From Streptomyces sp. P3 (lineage in GTDB: Bacteria > Actinomycetota > Actinomycetes > Streptomycetales > Streptomycetaceae), in NCBI RefSeq assembly GCF_003032475.1, contig NZ_CP028369.1, forward strand, positions 2,480,001 to 2,544,000: a DNA stretch of 64,000 bases, written 5' to 3'. Below the pieces are notes generated by a model. The model was not told the DNA's origin. It was given only the letters and a program-made list of their open reading frames with translations, and ran no database searches. The translations under genes were made by a program, and so were the position numbers. Below are positions 8,203 to 17,395 of the stretch, piece by piece. Position 1 is the first letter of the stretch. Each line of letters opens with the position of its first letter.

Positions 8203-10335
8203 TCAGGACGCGGTGGGCGTCCAGCCGGCGAGCCAGTCCACGACCTCCTGGCCGGCGGCCTGGGCGTCGGAGAGGTGCGGGCGGTCGGTGCTCGCGGCGC
8301 CGGCGCCCGCGCCCTTGTTCTGGTACTCCGCGAAGCGGTCGTCCTTCCAGGAGAAGCCGCTCATGTCGGTCCAGGGAGCGGTCCTGATCGCGGCGCTCAG
8401 CGTGCTGTTGCGGACGGTGGTCTGCGGGTCGAGGCTCGCGTCGCCTCCGGCGTGCCAGGGGCGGCCGAGGTAGAAGCTGCGGTCCGAGACGTCCCCGCCG
8501 ATCGTGGTGTTGGCGATCAGGATGCCCTTGCGCCCGGCGACGGTGCTGGGGGCGGTGACGTAGCCGGCGGAGGTGCCGTTGAAGCGCTTCTTCAGTGTGA
8601 TGACGGACTTGTCGATCACCGCGGTGGCGCGGCCGAAGATGAAGTCGACGTTGCCGACGACGTAGGAGTTCGCCATGTAGACGCGGCCGACCTTGTCCTT
8701 GGACGCGGTGTCCACCAGCAGGGTGTCCTGGTCGCCGGTGACGATGATGCCGTCCAGGAACACCTTGTCGGCGGCGGTGCGCAGGGCGACCGCCTGGCCG
8801 GCGATGTCCTGGTGGGCGCCCTCGTCGAAGTCGTTGGAGATGGTGAGGTTGCGGGCCTGGAAGTCGTCCGCTTCGACGGCGACGGTCGCGCTGCCGCCGG
8901 TGCCGTACGTGCCCCCGCCGGGCTTGGGGGTGCCCGACGCGTTGTTGTAGACGATCGTGGTGTCCTTGCGGCTGCCGCCGGTGCCCCGGATGGTGACGTG
9001 CGGCTTGTTGGCGGGCACCTTCACCAGCTCGCGGTACGTGCCCGGCTTGACGGCGATCACCACGCGCGAGGGGTTGTTCGCCGGTACGGCGTTCACGGCG
9101 GCCTGCACGGTCGTGTACTGGCCGCTGCCGTCCTTGGCGACGGTGAGCGTCGCGGCGGCGGCCGCCTTCGTCGTCGACCCGGTCGATCCGGCCGAGCCCT
9201 TCGAGCCCGTCGAGTTCTTCGCGGAGGCGGTCGGGGCGGCCGTGCCGATGGAACCGCGCGGCCCCGTACCCGACTTGAGGAGCGCCGGGACGTCCGCGGT
9301 CCTGTCCAGCGTGTACGGGTAGTACGTCTTCGGGTTCCAGGCCGCGCCCGACCCGCCGCTCTCGTTCTTGCCGCTCGTGCCGGAGAACATGTTGCCGCGC
9401 TGGACGAGGGTGGCCGTCGCGTCCCGGACCACGGGATTGGTCATGCCCTGGAAGTAGGAGTTCTCCAGCACCATGTTCGTCTTGCCGCGGGAGTAGTTGC
9501 CGTACGACGACTTGATGTCCGTCCCCGCCACGTCCTCCAGGAAGTTGTTGTACAGGTGCGCGTGGGCGACGTTGTCCGTGGACGGGTTGCGCTGCTCGGT
9601 CTCGCGCACCCAGTTGTGGTGGATCGTGATGTCGGCGGTGACGTTGGTGGTCCAGCCGATGCCGAACGCCTTGTTCTCCTGGCTCAGCCTGTTCCAGGAG
9701 ACGGTCAGGTAGGTCGTGTCCTTGCGGCTGTCGATGAGCCCGTCGGCCATGTGCCGGATGTCGTTGTGATCGATCCAGACGTGGTGGGCGCCGTCCATCT
9801 GGATGCCGTCGAAATCGTGCTCCTTGTCGTTCCAGACGCCCTGGTAGGCGTCCCGGATCGTCAGGTTCCGGATGATCACGTTGTGGACGCCCTGGCCGAG
9901 GAAGAAGCCGCCGCCGACGATCTGTCCGGAGGTCCCGGACCCGACGATCGTCTTGTCCGACTGGACCCTGATCTCCTTGCCGACCGGATTCATGGTGATC
10001 GTGGCCGCCACGACGATGACGTACGGCTCACTGGCGGTCGCGTACTTCTCCAGGTCGGCGAGGGTCTTCACGGTGACGGTCTTGCCGTTCCGGCCGCCGT
10101 AGGTGCCGTTCTGCCCCAGGGCGTTGACCGAGGCGAAGCCGTCGGCGGAGGCGGTCGCCCATGCGGGGGCGGCGGCCGCGGCCGACGCCGTGTGCTGCGC
10201 GCCGCTGCCGAAGGCGCCCAGATCCGTGCCGTAGGCCAGGGCGCCGGCCGCGGTCAGGGTGAGGGGGACGCCCAGTGCGAGAGCCCTGCTGCGCTTGCGG
10301 TGCCGACGCCGGGGCGTGCCGCTGATATCGCTCAT
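8203..10335 (-). CDS. Secreted bifunctional pectate lyase-pectinesterase
   Basis: A 710 aa exported enzyme with two catalytic domains. After a signal peptide (ALALGVPLTLTAAGALA) comes a PL1-type pectate lyase at about residues 60-330, with VWIDHNDI, SWNRLSQENKAFGIG and ITIHHNWVRETEQRNP. A Ser/Gly/Thr-rich linker (residues about 370-405) leads to a pectinesterase domain to the end, with the family motifs TGDQDTLLVDT, VDFIFGRATAV and YLGRPWHAG, so the catalytic Gln, Asp and Arg are present. Demethylation by one domain would prepare substrate for the other. The ATG at 10335 (MSDISGTP) gives the signal peptide. Both domains look intact. Confidence 0.93.
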   Translation of the reverse strand: MSDISGTPRRRHRKRSRALALGVPLTLTAAGALAYGTDLGAFGSGAQHTASAAAAAPAWATASADGFASVNALGQNGTYGGRNGKTVTVKTLADLEKYATASEPYVIVVAATITMNPVGKEIRVQSDKTIVGSGTSGQIVGGGFFLGQGVHNVIIRNLTIRDAYQGVWNDKEHDFDGIQMDGAHHVWIDHNDIRHMADGLIDSRKDTTYLTVSWNRLSQENKAFGIGWTTNVTADITIHHNWVRETEQRNPSTDNVAHAHLYNNFLEDVAGTDIKSSYGNYSRGKTNMVLENSYFQGMTNPVVRDATATLVQRGNMFSGTSGKNESGGSGAAWNPKTYYPYTLDRTADVPALLKSGTGPRGSIGTAAPTASAKNSTGSKGSAGSTGSTTKAAAAATLTVAKDGSGQYTTVQAAVNAVPANNPSRVVIAVKPGTYRELVKVPANKPHVTIRGTGGSRKDTTIVYNNASGTPKPGGGTYGTGGSATVAVEADDFQARNLTISNDFDEGAHQDIAGQAVALRTAADKVFLDGIIVTGDQDTLLVDTASKDKVGRVYMANSYVVGNVDFIFGRATAVIDKSVITLKKRFNGTSAGYVTAPSTVAGRKGILIANTTIGGDVSDRSFYLGRPWHAGGDASLDPQTTVRNSTLSAAIRTAPWTDMSGFSWKDDRFAEYQNKGAGAGAASTDRPHLSDAQAAGQEVVDWLAGWTPTAS

Positions 10336-10425
10336 GTGCGGGATTCCGTTCCGTGGAGAGGACCACCTGTGGGGGTCGGGTCGTGGCATGGTCGCCGCCC
10401 GGAACGAAAAGGTTGCCGATGACCC

Positions 10426-11877
10426 CTAAGACGTCGGCGGCACGTCCTCCGGTGCCCTGGGCGGAGGGGTCGGCGCCCCCGGCAGCCGGACCGTCGCCAC
10501 CGTGCCACCGCCGTCCGCCCGCTCCAACGTGACCCGGCCGCCCGCCTCTTCCACGGTGCGGGCGACGATCGACAGGCCGAGACCGGAGCCGGGGAGGGAG
10601 CGTGCGCCGGGGGAGCGCCAGAAGCGGTCGAAGACGTGCGGGAGTTCGTCGACCGGGATGCCGGGGCCGTGATCGCGCACGGTCAGCGTCCCGCCGACGA
10701 GGCGGACGTCGATCGTGCCGCCCTCGGGGCTGAACTTCACCGCGTTGTCCAGGATGTTGACCACCGCGCGCTCCAGCGCGGCCGGCTCCGCCCGGGTGTA
10801 CCAGGACTCCAGCGACGCCGTGATGGTCAGTTCCGGGCCGCGCAACCGGGCCCGGCGCAGCGCCGACTCGACGGTGTCCTCCAGGGACACCACCTGCACC
10901 CGCTCGCCGCGCTGCCCTTCGGAACGGGACAGTTCCTGGAGGTCGCCGATGAGTGCCGCCAGCTCGGTCATCTGCGCCTTCACGGAGGCGAGCAGTGCCT
11001 TTCGGTCCGCTTCGGGGAGCGGACGGCCCGTCTCCTCACTGCGGGTCAGGAGCTCGATGTTGGTGCGCAGCGAGGTGAGGGGGGTGCGGAGTTCGTGCCC
11101 GGCGTCCGCGATCAGCTGCTGCTGCAGCTCCCGGGAGTCGGCGAGGGAGGCGGTCATCGAGTTGAACGACCGGGAGAGGCGGGCCACTTCGTCGTCGCTG
11201 TCGTCCTCCACGGGGATGCGCACGCTGAGATCCTCGGTGCGCGCCACGTGTTCGACGGCCTCGGTGAGCTTGTCGACAGGCCGCAGCCCGGCCCGGGCGA
11301 CGGCCAGCCCGGCGGCGCCCGCGCCGATCACGCCGATGCCGGAGACGAGGAGCAGGATGAGAGCGAGGTCGTTCAGGGTGGATTCGGTGGCCTTGAGCGG
11401 GACCGCGATGAGGACCGCCGCCCTGGGCAGTTGGGGGGACTTGGGGATCAGCGGCACGGAGAGCACCCGGACGGAGTTGCCGTCGGTGTCGGTTCCGTTG
11501 CGGAACGTGGGTTCGGTGCCGTTCTTCGCCACCTCCTGGTCCGCCTGGGTGACCTTGACGAGCCCCTCGGAGAAGTCCATGACGCACGACGTTCCGTCCT
11601 CCAGGACCACCTGCAAATACGTGTTGCGGGGTCCGAACGGATTGTCCGACGGTGTCTGGGCGCAGTCGTCGACCGCGTCGTTGGCCTGATCCTGGAGCCG
11701 CTGCATGGTCGCGGCCTTCCGGAGATCGTCGTTGACCTGTTCGTACAGCTTTCCCTGCACGATGAACCAGCAGGTCACCGAGACCGCGGCCACCGCGAAC
11801 GCCACAGCGGCGGCGACCAGCATCGACAGCCGGGCCCGGATGGGCAGGGTCCGCAACCGCCGTACGACCCTGTTCAC
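10426..11877 (-). CDS. Sensor histidine kinase, MprB-like
   Basis: Membrane histidine kinase of 483 aa. TM1 is at about residues 15-38, an extracytoplasmic sensor region follows to about 150, then TM2 ([20 protein letters not shown]), a HAMP domain, the H-box [14 protein letters not shown]-box [10 protein letters not shown] and G-boxes DHGPGIP and GSGLGLSIV. It starts inside the stop of the response regulator (ATGA overlap), so the pair is co-translated. With the HtrA-type protease upstream, the arrangement resembles mycobacterial MprAB and its protease target, pointing to envelope-stress sensing. The signal itself is not visible. Confidence 0.93.
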   Translation of the reverse strand: MNRVVRRLRTLPIRARLSMLVAAAVAFAVAAVSVTCWFIVQGKLYEQVNDDLRKAATMQRLQDQANDAVDDCAQTPSDNPFGPRNTYLQVVLEDGTSCVMDFSEGLVKVTQADQEVAKNGTEPTFRNGTDTDGNSVRVLSVPLIPKSPQLPRAAVLIAVPLKATESTLNDLALILLLVSGIGVIGAGAAGLAVARAGLRPVDKLTEAVEHVARTEDLSVRIPVEDDSDDEVARLSRSFNSMTASLADSRELQQQLIADAGHELRTPLTSLRTNIELLTRSEETGRPLPEADRKALLASVKAQMTELAALIGDLQELSRSEGQRGERVQVVSLEDTVESALRRARLRGPELTITASLESWYTRAEPAALERAVVNILDNAVKFSPEGGTIDVRLVGGTLTVRDHGPGIPVDELPHVFDRFWRSPGARSLPGSGLGLSIVARTVEEAGGRVTLERADGGGTVATVRLPGAPTPPPRAPEDVPPTS

Positions 11878-12611
11878 TCGGCCCCGCCCTGTCGCAGCAC
11901 ATACCCGACCCCTCGCACGGTGTGCACGAGGCGCGGTTCACCGCCCGCCTCCGTCTTGCGGCGCAGGTACATCACGTACACGTCCAGCGAGTTGGACGAC
12001 GGCTCGAAGTCGAATCCCCAGACCGCCTTCAGGATCTGCTCGCGGGTGAGGACCTGGCGCGGGTGCGCCATGAACATCTCGAGGAGGGTGAACTCCGTGC
12101 GGGTCAGTTCGACCGGCCGCCCGCCCCGCGTCACTTCCCGCGTCGCGAGGTCCATGCGCAGGTCGGCGAAGGCGAGGGCGTCGTCCTCCTGTACCGCGCC
12201 CGCGCCGGCCGCCGGCGTGTAGGAGCTGCGCCGCAGCAGGGCCCGGACCCGGGCGAAGAGCTCGTCGAGTTCGAAGGGCTTGACCAGGTAGTCGTCGGCG
12301 CCGGCGTCGAGCCCGGTGACGCGGTCGCCGACCGTGTCACGGGCCGTCAGCATCAGGATGGGGGTGGTGTCGCCCGCGCCCCGGATGCGGCGGGCCGCCG
12401 TCAGACCGTCCATGCGCGGCATCTGGACGTCCAGGACCAGCAGATCGGGCCGGTAGGCCGTCGCCTTCTCCAGCGCGTCCGCGCCGTCCACGGCGACCTC
12501 CGTGTCGTAGCCCTCGAACGCGAGGCTGCGCTGGAGTGCTTCGCGTACCGCGGGCTCGTCGTCGACGATCAGGATGCGCTGGGTGTCACGGTCGCCTTCG
12601 GCGGGGCTCAT
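11874..12611 (-). CDS. OmpR-family response regulator, MprA-like
   Basis: Response regulator of 245 aa. The receiver domain (residues about 10-125) has the acidic pair (DDEPAV), phospho-acceptor aspartate ([13 protein letters not shown]), conserved Thr (MLTARD) and Lys (LVKPF). An OmpR-type winged helix follows, with [16 protein letters not shown] and [14 protein letters not shown]. It is phosphorylated by the overlapping kinase gene. Direct repeats in front of the nearby protease gene (14266-14296) are probable binding sites. Confidence 0.94.
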   Translation of the reverse strand: MSPAEGDRDTQRILIVDDEPAVREALQRSLAFEGYDTEVAVDGADALEKATAYRPDLLVLDVQMPRMDGLTAARRIRGAGDTTPILMLTARDTVGDRVTGLDAGADDYLVKPFELDELFARVRALLRRSSYTPAAGAGAVQEDDALAFADLRMDLATREVTRGGRPVELTRTEFTLLEMFMAHPRQVLTREQILKAVWGFDFEPSSNSLDVYVMYLRRKTEAGGEPRLVHTVRGVGYVLRQGGAE

Positions 12612-12792
12612 GGGCGTGGATTCCTCGGGTGCGGGTGGGACGACGGGAGGCTGCTCGTGCTGAACGTGGTGAGTGTCCTCAGCCTCGCACGGTTCCCGAC
12701 GGGCGCGTACGGAACGGGCGGCGGGTACGGGCCGTACGGAGCGGGCCGTACGGAGCAGGTGGAGCGGAGCAGGTGGAGCGGGCCGGGCGCGT

Positions 12793-12999
12793 TCAGCCGC
12801 GCAGCGCCGCGAGCCGGTTCAGCGGGACCTTGCGCACGTGCGGCCGGCCGGCCGGGGCGCGCAGCCCGGTCAGCTGCGGGGCCACCTCCGGCGCGCGGGT
12901 CGACGCGGTCGGCGCGTGCAGCTCGTACGCCACGTCGAGGGCCAGCCCGAGGTCGGCCGCACCGCAACCGGTCACCGTGTGCGATACCTGCTTGATCAT
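12793..12999 (-). CDS. Small conserved-looking hypothetical protein
   Basis: A 68 aa ORF with an AGGGAG ribosome-binding site 6 nt before its ATG. It sits 32 bp after the protease stop and ahead of the response regulator on the same strand. The protein is basic ([15 protein letters not shown] at the end) with no recognised domain, signal peptide or membrane segment. Its position suggests cotranscription with the protease and two-component genes. Coding status rests on the ribosome-binding site and spacing only. The 180 bp after it, to 12612, show short GC-rich repeats and no gene. Confidence 0.55.
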   Translation of the reverse strand: MIKQVSHTVTGCGAADLGLALDVAYELHAPTASTRAPEVAPQLTGLRAPAGRPHVRKVPLNRLAALRG

Positions 13000-13031
13000 G
13001 ACGTACTCCCTGACTCGGTCGGTGGGGATGG

Positions 13032-14246
13032 TCAGCTGTCGGAGCCGCCGGCCCGCAGTGTGGCGAGGTCGGACTTGACGGTGTTGACCGGGATGGCGAA
13101 TCCGAGGCCGACGCTGCCGGCGTCGGAGGAGGACGAGTCGGCCGCGGCGGAGTACATCGCGGAGTTGATGCCGATGATGTCGCCCGCGGCGTTGATGAGC
13201 GCGCCGCCGGAGTTGCCGGGGTTGAGGGAGGCGTCCGTCTGGAGCGCCTTGTACGTCGTGGTGGACTGGCCGGTGTCGCCGTTGAACTGCCGGCCGCCGA
13301 ACTGGAACGGCCAGTTGCCCTCCCCGCCGCCCTGCTGCTGCCCCTGGTTCTCGTCGGTGGAGACGGTCACGTCGCGGTCCAGGGCGGAGACGATGCCGCT
13401 GGTGACGGTGCCGGTCAGGCCCTCGGGGGAGCCGATCGCCACGACCGTGTCACCGACCTTGACGCCGTCGGAGTCGCCGAGGGTCGCCGCCTTGAGGCCG
13501 GAGGCGTTCTCCAGCTTGATGAGCGCGAGGTCCTTCTTGCTGTCCGTGCCGACGACCTTGGCGGTGTACGACTTGCCGTCGCTGGTCGTCACCTTGATCG
13601 AGTTCGCGCCGGAGACAACGTGGTTGTTGGTGACGACCTCGCCGCCGCTGGTGATGATCACGCCGGACCCGGTGGACGTCCCGTTGCTGAGCGTGGCGCT
13701 GACCTCGACGACGCTCGGGCTGACCGCCGCGGCGATGGTGGCCACGTCGCCCGTCTTGCTGGACGGCACCACGCTGGTGGTGGTGGACGTGGCGACCGCC
13801 TCGTCCTTGCCGGTCAGCTCCTGGATGCCGTAGGCGGTGCCGCCCCCGATCGCGGCCGCGACGATCGCCACGGCGGCGAGCAGCGCGAGCGGACCGCGGG
13901 TGCGCTTCTTCCGGGCGTGGGGGGCGGGCTCGGCGGCCGGGGGAGCGAGCAGAGCGGTTCCGCCGCCGTGGCCGCCGCCGCTCGGGGCCGCCTGGGCCTG
14001 CCATCCGGTGGCGGGGTCGACCGCCGGCTGCCGCGCGGTCTGCTGCGGGACCGGCTGCCGCGCGGTCTGCTGCGGGTCGTGGGGTGCGGCGGGCCGATGG
14101 GCGGGCGGCGGCGGCCACTCCGGGTTCACCGGGGACGAGGTCGCCGGCGACGGGACCGCCGGGGAGGAGGCGTGCTGCCGGGCGCCCTCGTACGGGGCCT
14201 GGTACGGGTTCTCGTACTCGCCGCTGCGGCGGATGCTCTCGGTCAT
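13032..14246 (-). CDS. Membrane-anchored trypsin-like (HtrA/PepD-type) serine protease
   Basis: A 404 aa envelope protease. A long Pro/Gln-rich cytoplasmic N-terminus (to about residue 110) is followed by a basic patch and one TM helix (LALLAAVAIVAAAIGGGTAYG), then a trypsin-like domain. The catalytic triad is visible: His in TNNHVV, Asp in KKDLALIKL, Ser in NPGNSGGAL. The protein ends shortly after the protease domain, so the usual PDZ domain is missing. A Gln/Gly/Asn-rich insertion (GQQQGGGEG) lies between the Asp and Ser. It is upstream of, and on the same strand as, the MprAB-like pair, which probably regulates it. Confidence 0.92.
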   Translation of the reverse strand: MTESIRRSGEYENPYQAPYEGARQHASSPAVPSPATSSPVNPEWPPPPAHRPAAPHDPQQTARQPVPQQTARQPAVDPATGWQAQAAPSGGGHGGGTALLAPPAAEPAPHARKKRTRGPLALLAAVAIVAAAIGGGTAYGIQELTGKDEAVATSTTTSVVPSSKTGDVATIAAAVSPSVVEVSATLSNGTSTGSGVIITSGGEVVTNNHVVSGANSIKVTTSDGKSYTAKVVGTDSKKDLALIKLENASGLKAATLGDSDGVKVGDTVVAIGSPEGLTGTVTSGIVSALDRDVTVSTDENQGQQQGGGEGNWPFQFGGRQFNGDTGQSTTTYKALQTDASLNPGNSGGALINAAGDIIGINSAMYSAAADSSSSDAGSVGLGFAIPVNTVKSDLATLRAGGSDS

Positions 14247-14265
14247 GGAACGAAGCCTGCCGCTC

Positions 14266-14296
14266 GACCATGAGAGCTCCCTGAGTGCTCCCTGAG
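14266..14296 (-). promoter_or_regulatory. Direct-repeat box upstream of the protease gene
   Basis: On the + strand CTCCCTGAG occurs at 14277-14285 and 14288-14296, an 11-bp period. A weaker third copy, GACCATGAG, is at 14266-14274. This is 20-50 bp before the protease start. Read on the coding strand it is CTCAGGGAG repeated, which resembles the loosely conserved direct-repeat MprA boxes of mycobacteria. Probable binding site of the response regulator at 11874-12611. Confidence 0.5.
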
Positions 14297-14354
14297 AAGC
14301 CCGCCAGAACCTCGTGTGCCCGATATGAAGCCCGGCGCGGCGGCAGCGCGAGGT

Positions 14355-14373
14355 CTCTCAGACAGGTCTCATG
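14355..14373 (+). promoter_or_regulatory. Second direct-repeat box, opposite orientation
   Basis: TCTCAGAC (14355-14362) and TCTCATGA (14366-14373) form two half-sites 11 bp apart. They lie in the 257-bp gap between the LacI and protease genes and resemble the boxes at 14266-14296 but are reversed. This is possibly an upstream site for the same response regulator. The rest of the gap holds no gene. Confidence 0.35.
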
Positions 14374-14503
14374 AAAGCCGTCCGGGAACCGTCCGGACAC
14401 CATGTGCAGGCAACGTCACGCGGTGGGAGCTGTCACCCGCAGGCACCGTCACGCGCTGTGTGGGCCGGCCGATGTGCCCTGCCCGTCCGAGGGGCCGGGG
14501 CGG

Positions 14504-15526
14504 CTATTCGCAGCCGCAGGAGCGCCGCGCGACCAGGCGCGAGGGGAACACCTTCAGACGCTCGCGCCGGGATCCCGCCACCCGCAGACCGTCGTCGAGG
14601 ACGAGGTCGACGGCGGCCCGCGCCATCGCCGAGCGGTCCGACGCGATCGTCGTCATGGGCGGGTCGGCCAGGGCCGCTTCCTTGATGTCGTCGAACCCGA
14701 TGACCGCCAGCTCGCCCGGGACGTCGATGCGCAGCTCGCGTGCGGCGCGCAGCAGGCCGATCGCCTGGTCGTCGGTGGAACAGAAGACGGCCGGCGGCCG
14801 GTCCGGGCCCGCCAGGAGCTCGAGGGAGACGCGGTAGGCGTCGTAGCGGTTGTAGGGGGCCTCGAAGAGCCGGCCCCGCGTACTGATCCCGGCCTCGTCC
14901 ATCGCGCGCCGCCAGCCCTCGACGTGGTCGGAGACCGGGTCGCCGACGGAGGGCGTCTCCGCGGTGCCGCCGACGCAGGCGACGTACGGGTGGCCGTGTT
15001 CCAGGAGGTGGCGGACGGCGAGCTGGGCGCCGCCGAGGTCGTCGGTGACGACGGCGACGTCGTCGATGGCCTCGGGGCGCTCGTGCAGCAGCACCACGCG
15101 CGCGTCCCAGGCGTCGATCTCGGCGGCCGCCTGGTCGTTCAGGGCGTGGCTGACGAGGATGAGGCCGGAGACCCGCATCCCGAGGAACGCCCGCAGATAG
15201 TGGACCTCGCGCTCGGCGACGTAGTCGGTGTTGCCGACCAGCACCATTTTCCCGCGCTCGGAGGCGGCCTGCTCGACCGCGTGCGCCATCTCGCCGAAGA
15301 AGGGCTGACGGGCGTCCGGGATGATCAGGCCTATGAGGTCGGTGCGTCGGGACGCCATCGCCTGAGCGACCCGGTCGGGCCGGTACCCCAGCTCCTTGAT
15401 GGCGGCGAGGACACGCTCGCGCGTGGCCGGGGCGACCGGCCGGGGTCCGTTGTTGATGACGTAACTGACGACGGCGGTCGAAGTCCCCGCCAGCCGCGCC
15501 ACGTCATCCCGAGTCACCTTTGCCAC
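14504..15526 (-). CDS. LacI-family transcriptional regulator
   Basis: A 340 aa regulator. The N-terminal LacI helix-turn-helix ([20 protein letters not shown]) and hinge ([15 protein letters not shown]) precede a periplasmic-binding-protein-like effector domain ([35 protein letters not shown]). It presumably binds a sugar or related ligand. No sugar transporter or hydrolase lies next to it, so the target is distant or autoregulatory. It ends with a cysteine-containing tail (RRSCGCE). In S. coelicolor a LacI gene also lies between the HtrA-type protease and glnR, from memory, which supports a core gene. Confidence 0.92.
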   Translation of the reverse strand: MAKVTRDDVARLAGTSTAVVSYVINNGPRPVAPATRERVLAAIKELGYRPDRVAQAMASRRTDLIGLIIPDARQPFFGEMAHAVEQAASERGKMVLVGNTDYVAEREVHYLRAFLGMRVSGLILVSHALNDQAAAEIDAWDARVVLLHERPEAIDDVAVVTDDLGGAQLAVRHLLEHGHPYVACVGGTAETPSVGDPVSDHVEGWRRAMDEAGISTRGRLFEAPYNRYDAYRVSLELLAGPDRPPAVFCSTDDQAIGLLRAARELRIDVPGELAVIGFDDIKEAALADPPMTTIASDRSAMARAAVDLVLDDGLRVAGSRRERLKVFPSRLVARRSCGCE

Positions 15527-15578
15527 GCGCGGAGTCTACGCGGATGGACCGGCTCTGGGCAGGGCGTGAAGAACCTTC

Positions 15579-15592
15579 TGCTTGCGGAAGCA
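15579..15592. promoter_or_regulatory. Candidate LacI-type operator
   Basis: TGCTTGCGGAAGCA has TGCTT and AGCA inverted arms and lies 53 bp upstream of the LacI-family start, in the 105-bp gap after glnR. Size and symmetry fit an autoregulatory LacI operator, but the match is short and could be chance. Confidence 0.25.
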
Positions 15593-15631
15593 ACGCCCTG
15601 TCCGAGCAGGTGCGGGGCCTACTGGCGGGTA

Positions 15632-16420
15632 CTACGCCTCCGCCGAGACCTCGGTGGCGTCCAGGGCGGACACGTTGTCCGCCTCGTCCGTCTTTGCCCG
15701 CTCCGACCGGTCCGCCTTCTCCTTGGACTCGTCCGTGGAGCGTTCCCCCTTCTCAGGGGTAACGAATCGATAACCGACGTTCCGGACGGTTCCGATCAGC
15801 GACTCGTGCTCCGGACCCAGCTTGGCCCGCAGCCGCCGTACGTGGACGTCGACCGTGCGGGTGCCGCCGAAGTAGTCGTAGCCCCAGACCTCCTGGAGCA
15901 GCTGTGCGCGCGTGAACACCCGGCCGGGGTGCTGGGCGAGGTACTTCAGGAGCTCGAACTCCTTGAAGGTGAGGTCCAGGACCCGCCCCTTCAGCTTCGC
16001 GCTGTAGGTCGCCTCGTCGACCGACAGGTCGCCGTTGCGGATCTCCATGGGGGAGTCGTCGTTGACGATCTGCTGGCGGCCCATGGCCAGCCGCAGGCGC
16101 GCCTCGACCTCGGCCGGTCCGGCGGTGTCCAGGAGTACGTCGTCGATGCCCCAGTCGGCGGTGACGGCGGCGAGGCCGCCCTCGGTCACGACGAGGACGA
16201 GCGGACAGCCCGGTCCGGTGGAGCGCAGCAGCTGGCACAGGCTGCGGACCTGCGGCAGGTCGCGACGCCCGTCCACGAGGATGACGTCGGCGCCGGGGGT
16301 GTCGACGAGCGCGGGGCCTTCCGCCGGGGCCACGCGCACGTTGTGCAGCAGCAGGCCGAGGGCCGGCAGCACTTCCGTCGAGGGCTGGAGAGCGTTGGTC
16401 AGGAGCAGCAGAGAACTCAT
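15632..16420 (-). CDS. glnR: GlnR, global nitrogen-metabolism regulator
   Basis: Orphan OmpR-type regulator of 262 aa controlling glutamine synthetase, ammonium and nitrate genes in streptomycetes. The N-terminal receiver-like domain (about 1-115) lacks the usual acidic cluster, as expected for atypical GlnR. The C-terminal winged helix (about 130-225) has [19 protein letters not shown] and [17 protein letters not shown] charged tail rich in Glu, Lys and Asp follows. The ATG at 16420 ([11 protein letters not shown]) has a GGAGGA site and excludes an implausible extension. Gene order next to a LacI regulator and a MoaD-like gene matches the S. coelicolor locus. Confidence 0.95.
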   Translation of the reverse strand: MSSLLLLTNALQPSTEVLPALGLLLHNVRVAPAEGPALVDTPGADVILVDGRRDLPQVRSLCQLLRSTGPGCPLVLVVTEGGLAAVTADWGIDDVLLDTAGPAEVEARLRLAMGRQQIVNDDSPMEIRNGDLSVDEATYSAKLKGRVLDLTFKEFELLKYLAQHPGRVFTRAQLLQEVWGYDYFGGTRTVDVHVRRLRAKLGPEHESLIGTVRNVGYRFVTPEKGERSTDESKEKADRSERAKTDEADNVSALDATEVSAEA

Positions 16421-16651
16421 ATGTCTGGTTCCTCCTCGGTCCCTGCGTGGGGCCCCTCCCACGCTTGGGGGCGGTGGGGGAGTTCTTGCGGCACTGCGGT
16501 CGGCACGGCACTGCTCTGCGTTCCCGGGCCCGTGCACCGACGTTCACCTGGCGTTTCCCGCTCGGTTCCCGTCCGTATACAGCGCGTCCGAAAGCACAAA
16601 AGGACCCGGGGGCTGCGCTGCCCGAGTCCTCTGTCCAGCAGAATAGCCCAC

Positions 16652-17102
16652 ATGAGCAGCGGTCCGGCAGGTCATGTGCCGCGTTCCACCGTTCGTCCGG
16701 ATTGCGAGACGGGCACGGGCGCACCATTGCGGACGTTTCTGCCCACCGCCGACGGGGTTTCCATTGATTTCGTATACGAACCGGGTGCGGCCGTATACGA
16801 AGCCGACGGGTCGTCCGCCCGTCACCCGGTCTTCGTCGTCGCACACGGGTTCACCGGGGACGTGGACCGGCCGCACGTACGACGGGTGGCGTCCGGCCCT
16901 GCCCGGTAGGGCGCCGTCGTCACCTTCTCCTTCCGGGGGCACGGCCGCTCCTGAGGGCACTCCACCGTGGGCGACCGCGAGGTCCTCGACCTGGCCGCCG
17001 CGGTGGACCGGGCCCGCTCGCTCGGCACGGGCCACGCCGAGCACGTGGCCGGCGACGGCCCGCTGACCCGCGTCGGGACTGGGCGGTCGCCCGGGCGGGC
17101 TA
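16652..17102 (+). pseudogene. Broken alpha/beta hydrolase gene
   Basis: The reading frame from ATG 16652 encodes a recognisable hydrolase start: ADGVSIDFVYEP, then FVVAHGFTGDVDRPHVRRVA, the oxyanion-hole region. It hits a stop at 16907-16909. The next segment continues in another frame (GAVVTFSFRGHGRS, TVGDREVLDLAAAVDRARSLG) with a second in-frame TGA after GHGRS. The nucleophile-elbow region expected next (GxSxGG) is absent before the MoaD-like gene. At least one frameshift, one stop and a 3' deletion make it non-functional. It is divergent from glnR. Confidence 0.8.
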
Positions 17103-17139
17103 GCCTGACCGTGTACACAGCCGATCGATTGAGGAACCC

Positions 17140-17394
17140 ATGCCCCAGGTCACGGTGCGCTACTGGGCCGCCGCGAAGGCCGCGGCCGGCATTGCCGAGG
17201 AGCCGCACGAAGCAGCCACGCTCGCCGAAGCACTCGACGCCGTGCGCGAGCGACACCCCGGCGAACTCGTGCGTGTCCTGCAGCGATGTTCGTTCCTCGT
17301 CGACGGCAACCCCGTGGGCACCCGCGAACATGAGACGGTACGGCTGGCCGACGGCGGCACGGTCGAGGTGCTCCCGCCGTTCGCAGGAGGGTGA
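17140..17394 (+). CDS. MoaD/ThiS-family sulfur-carrier-like protein
   Basis: An 84 aa ubiquitin-fold protein (VTVRYWAAAKAAAGI, then EVLPPFAGG) ending in the Gly-Gly tail that is thiocarboxylated in sulfur carriers of molybdopterin synthesis. No other molybdopterin gene is adjacent; a membrane protein follows after 1 nt and a sulfurtransferase lies 3 kb downstream. The partner enzyme is unknown. The length and GG terminus make the family assignment secure; the pathway is less certain. Confidence 0.88.
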   Translation: MPQVTVRYWAAAKAAAGIAEEPHEAATLAEALDAVRERHPGELVRVLQRCSFLVDGNPVGTREHETVRLADGGTVEVLPPFAGG

Positions 17395-17395
17395 G

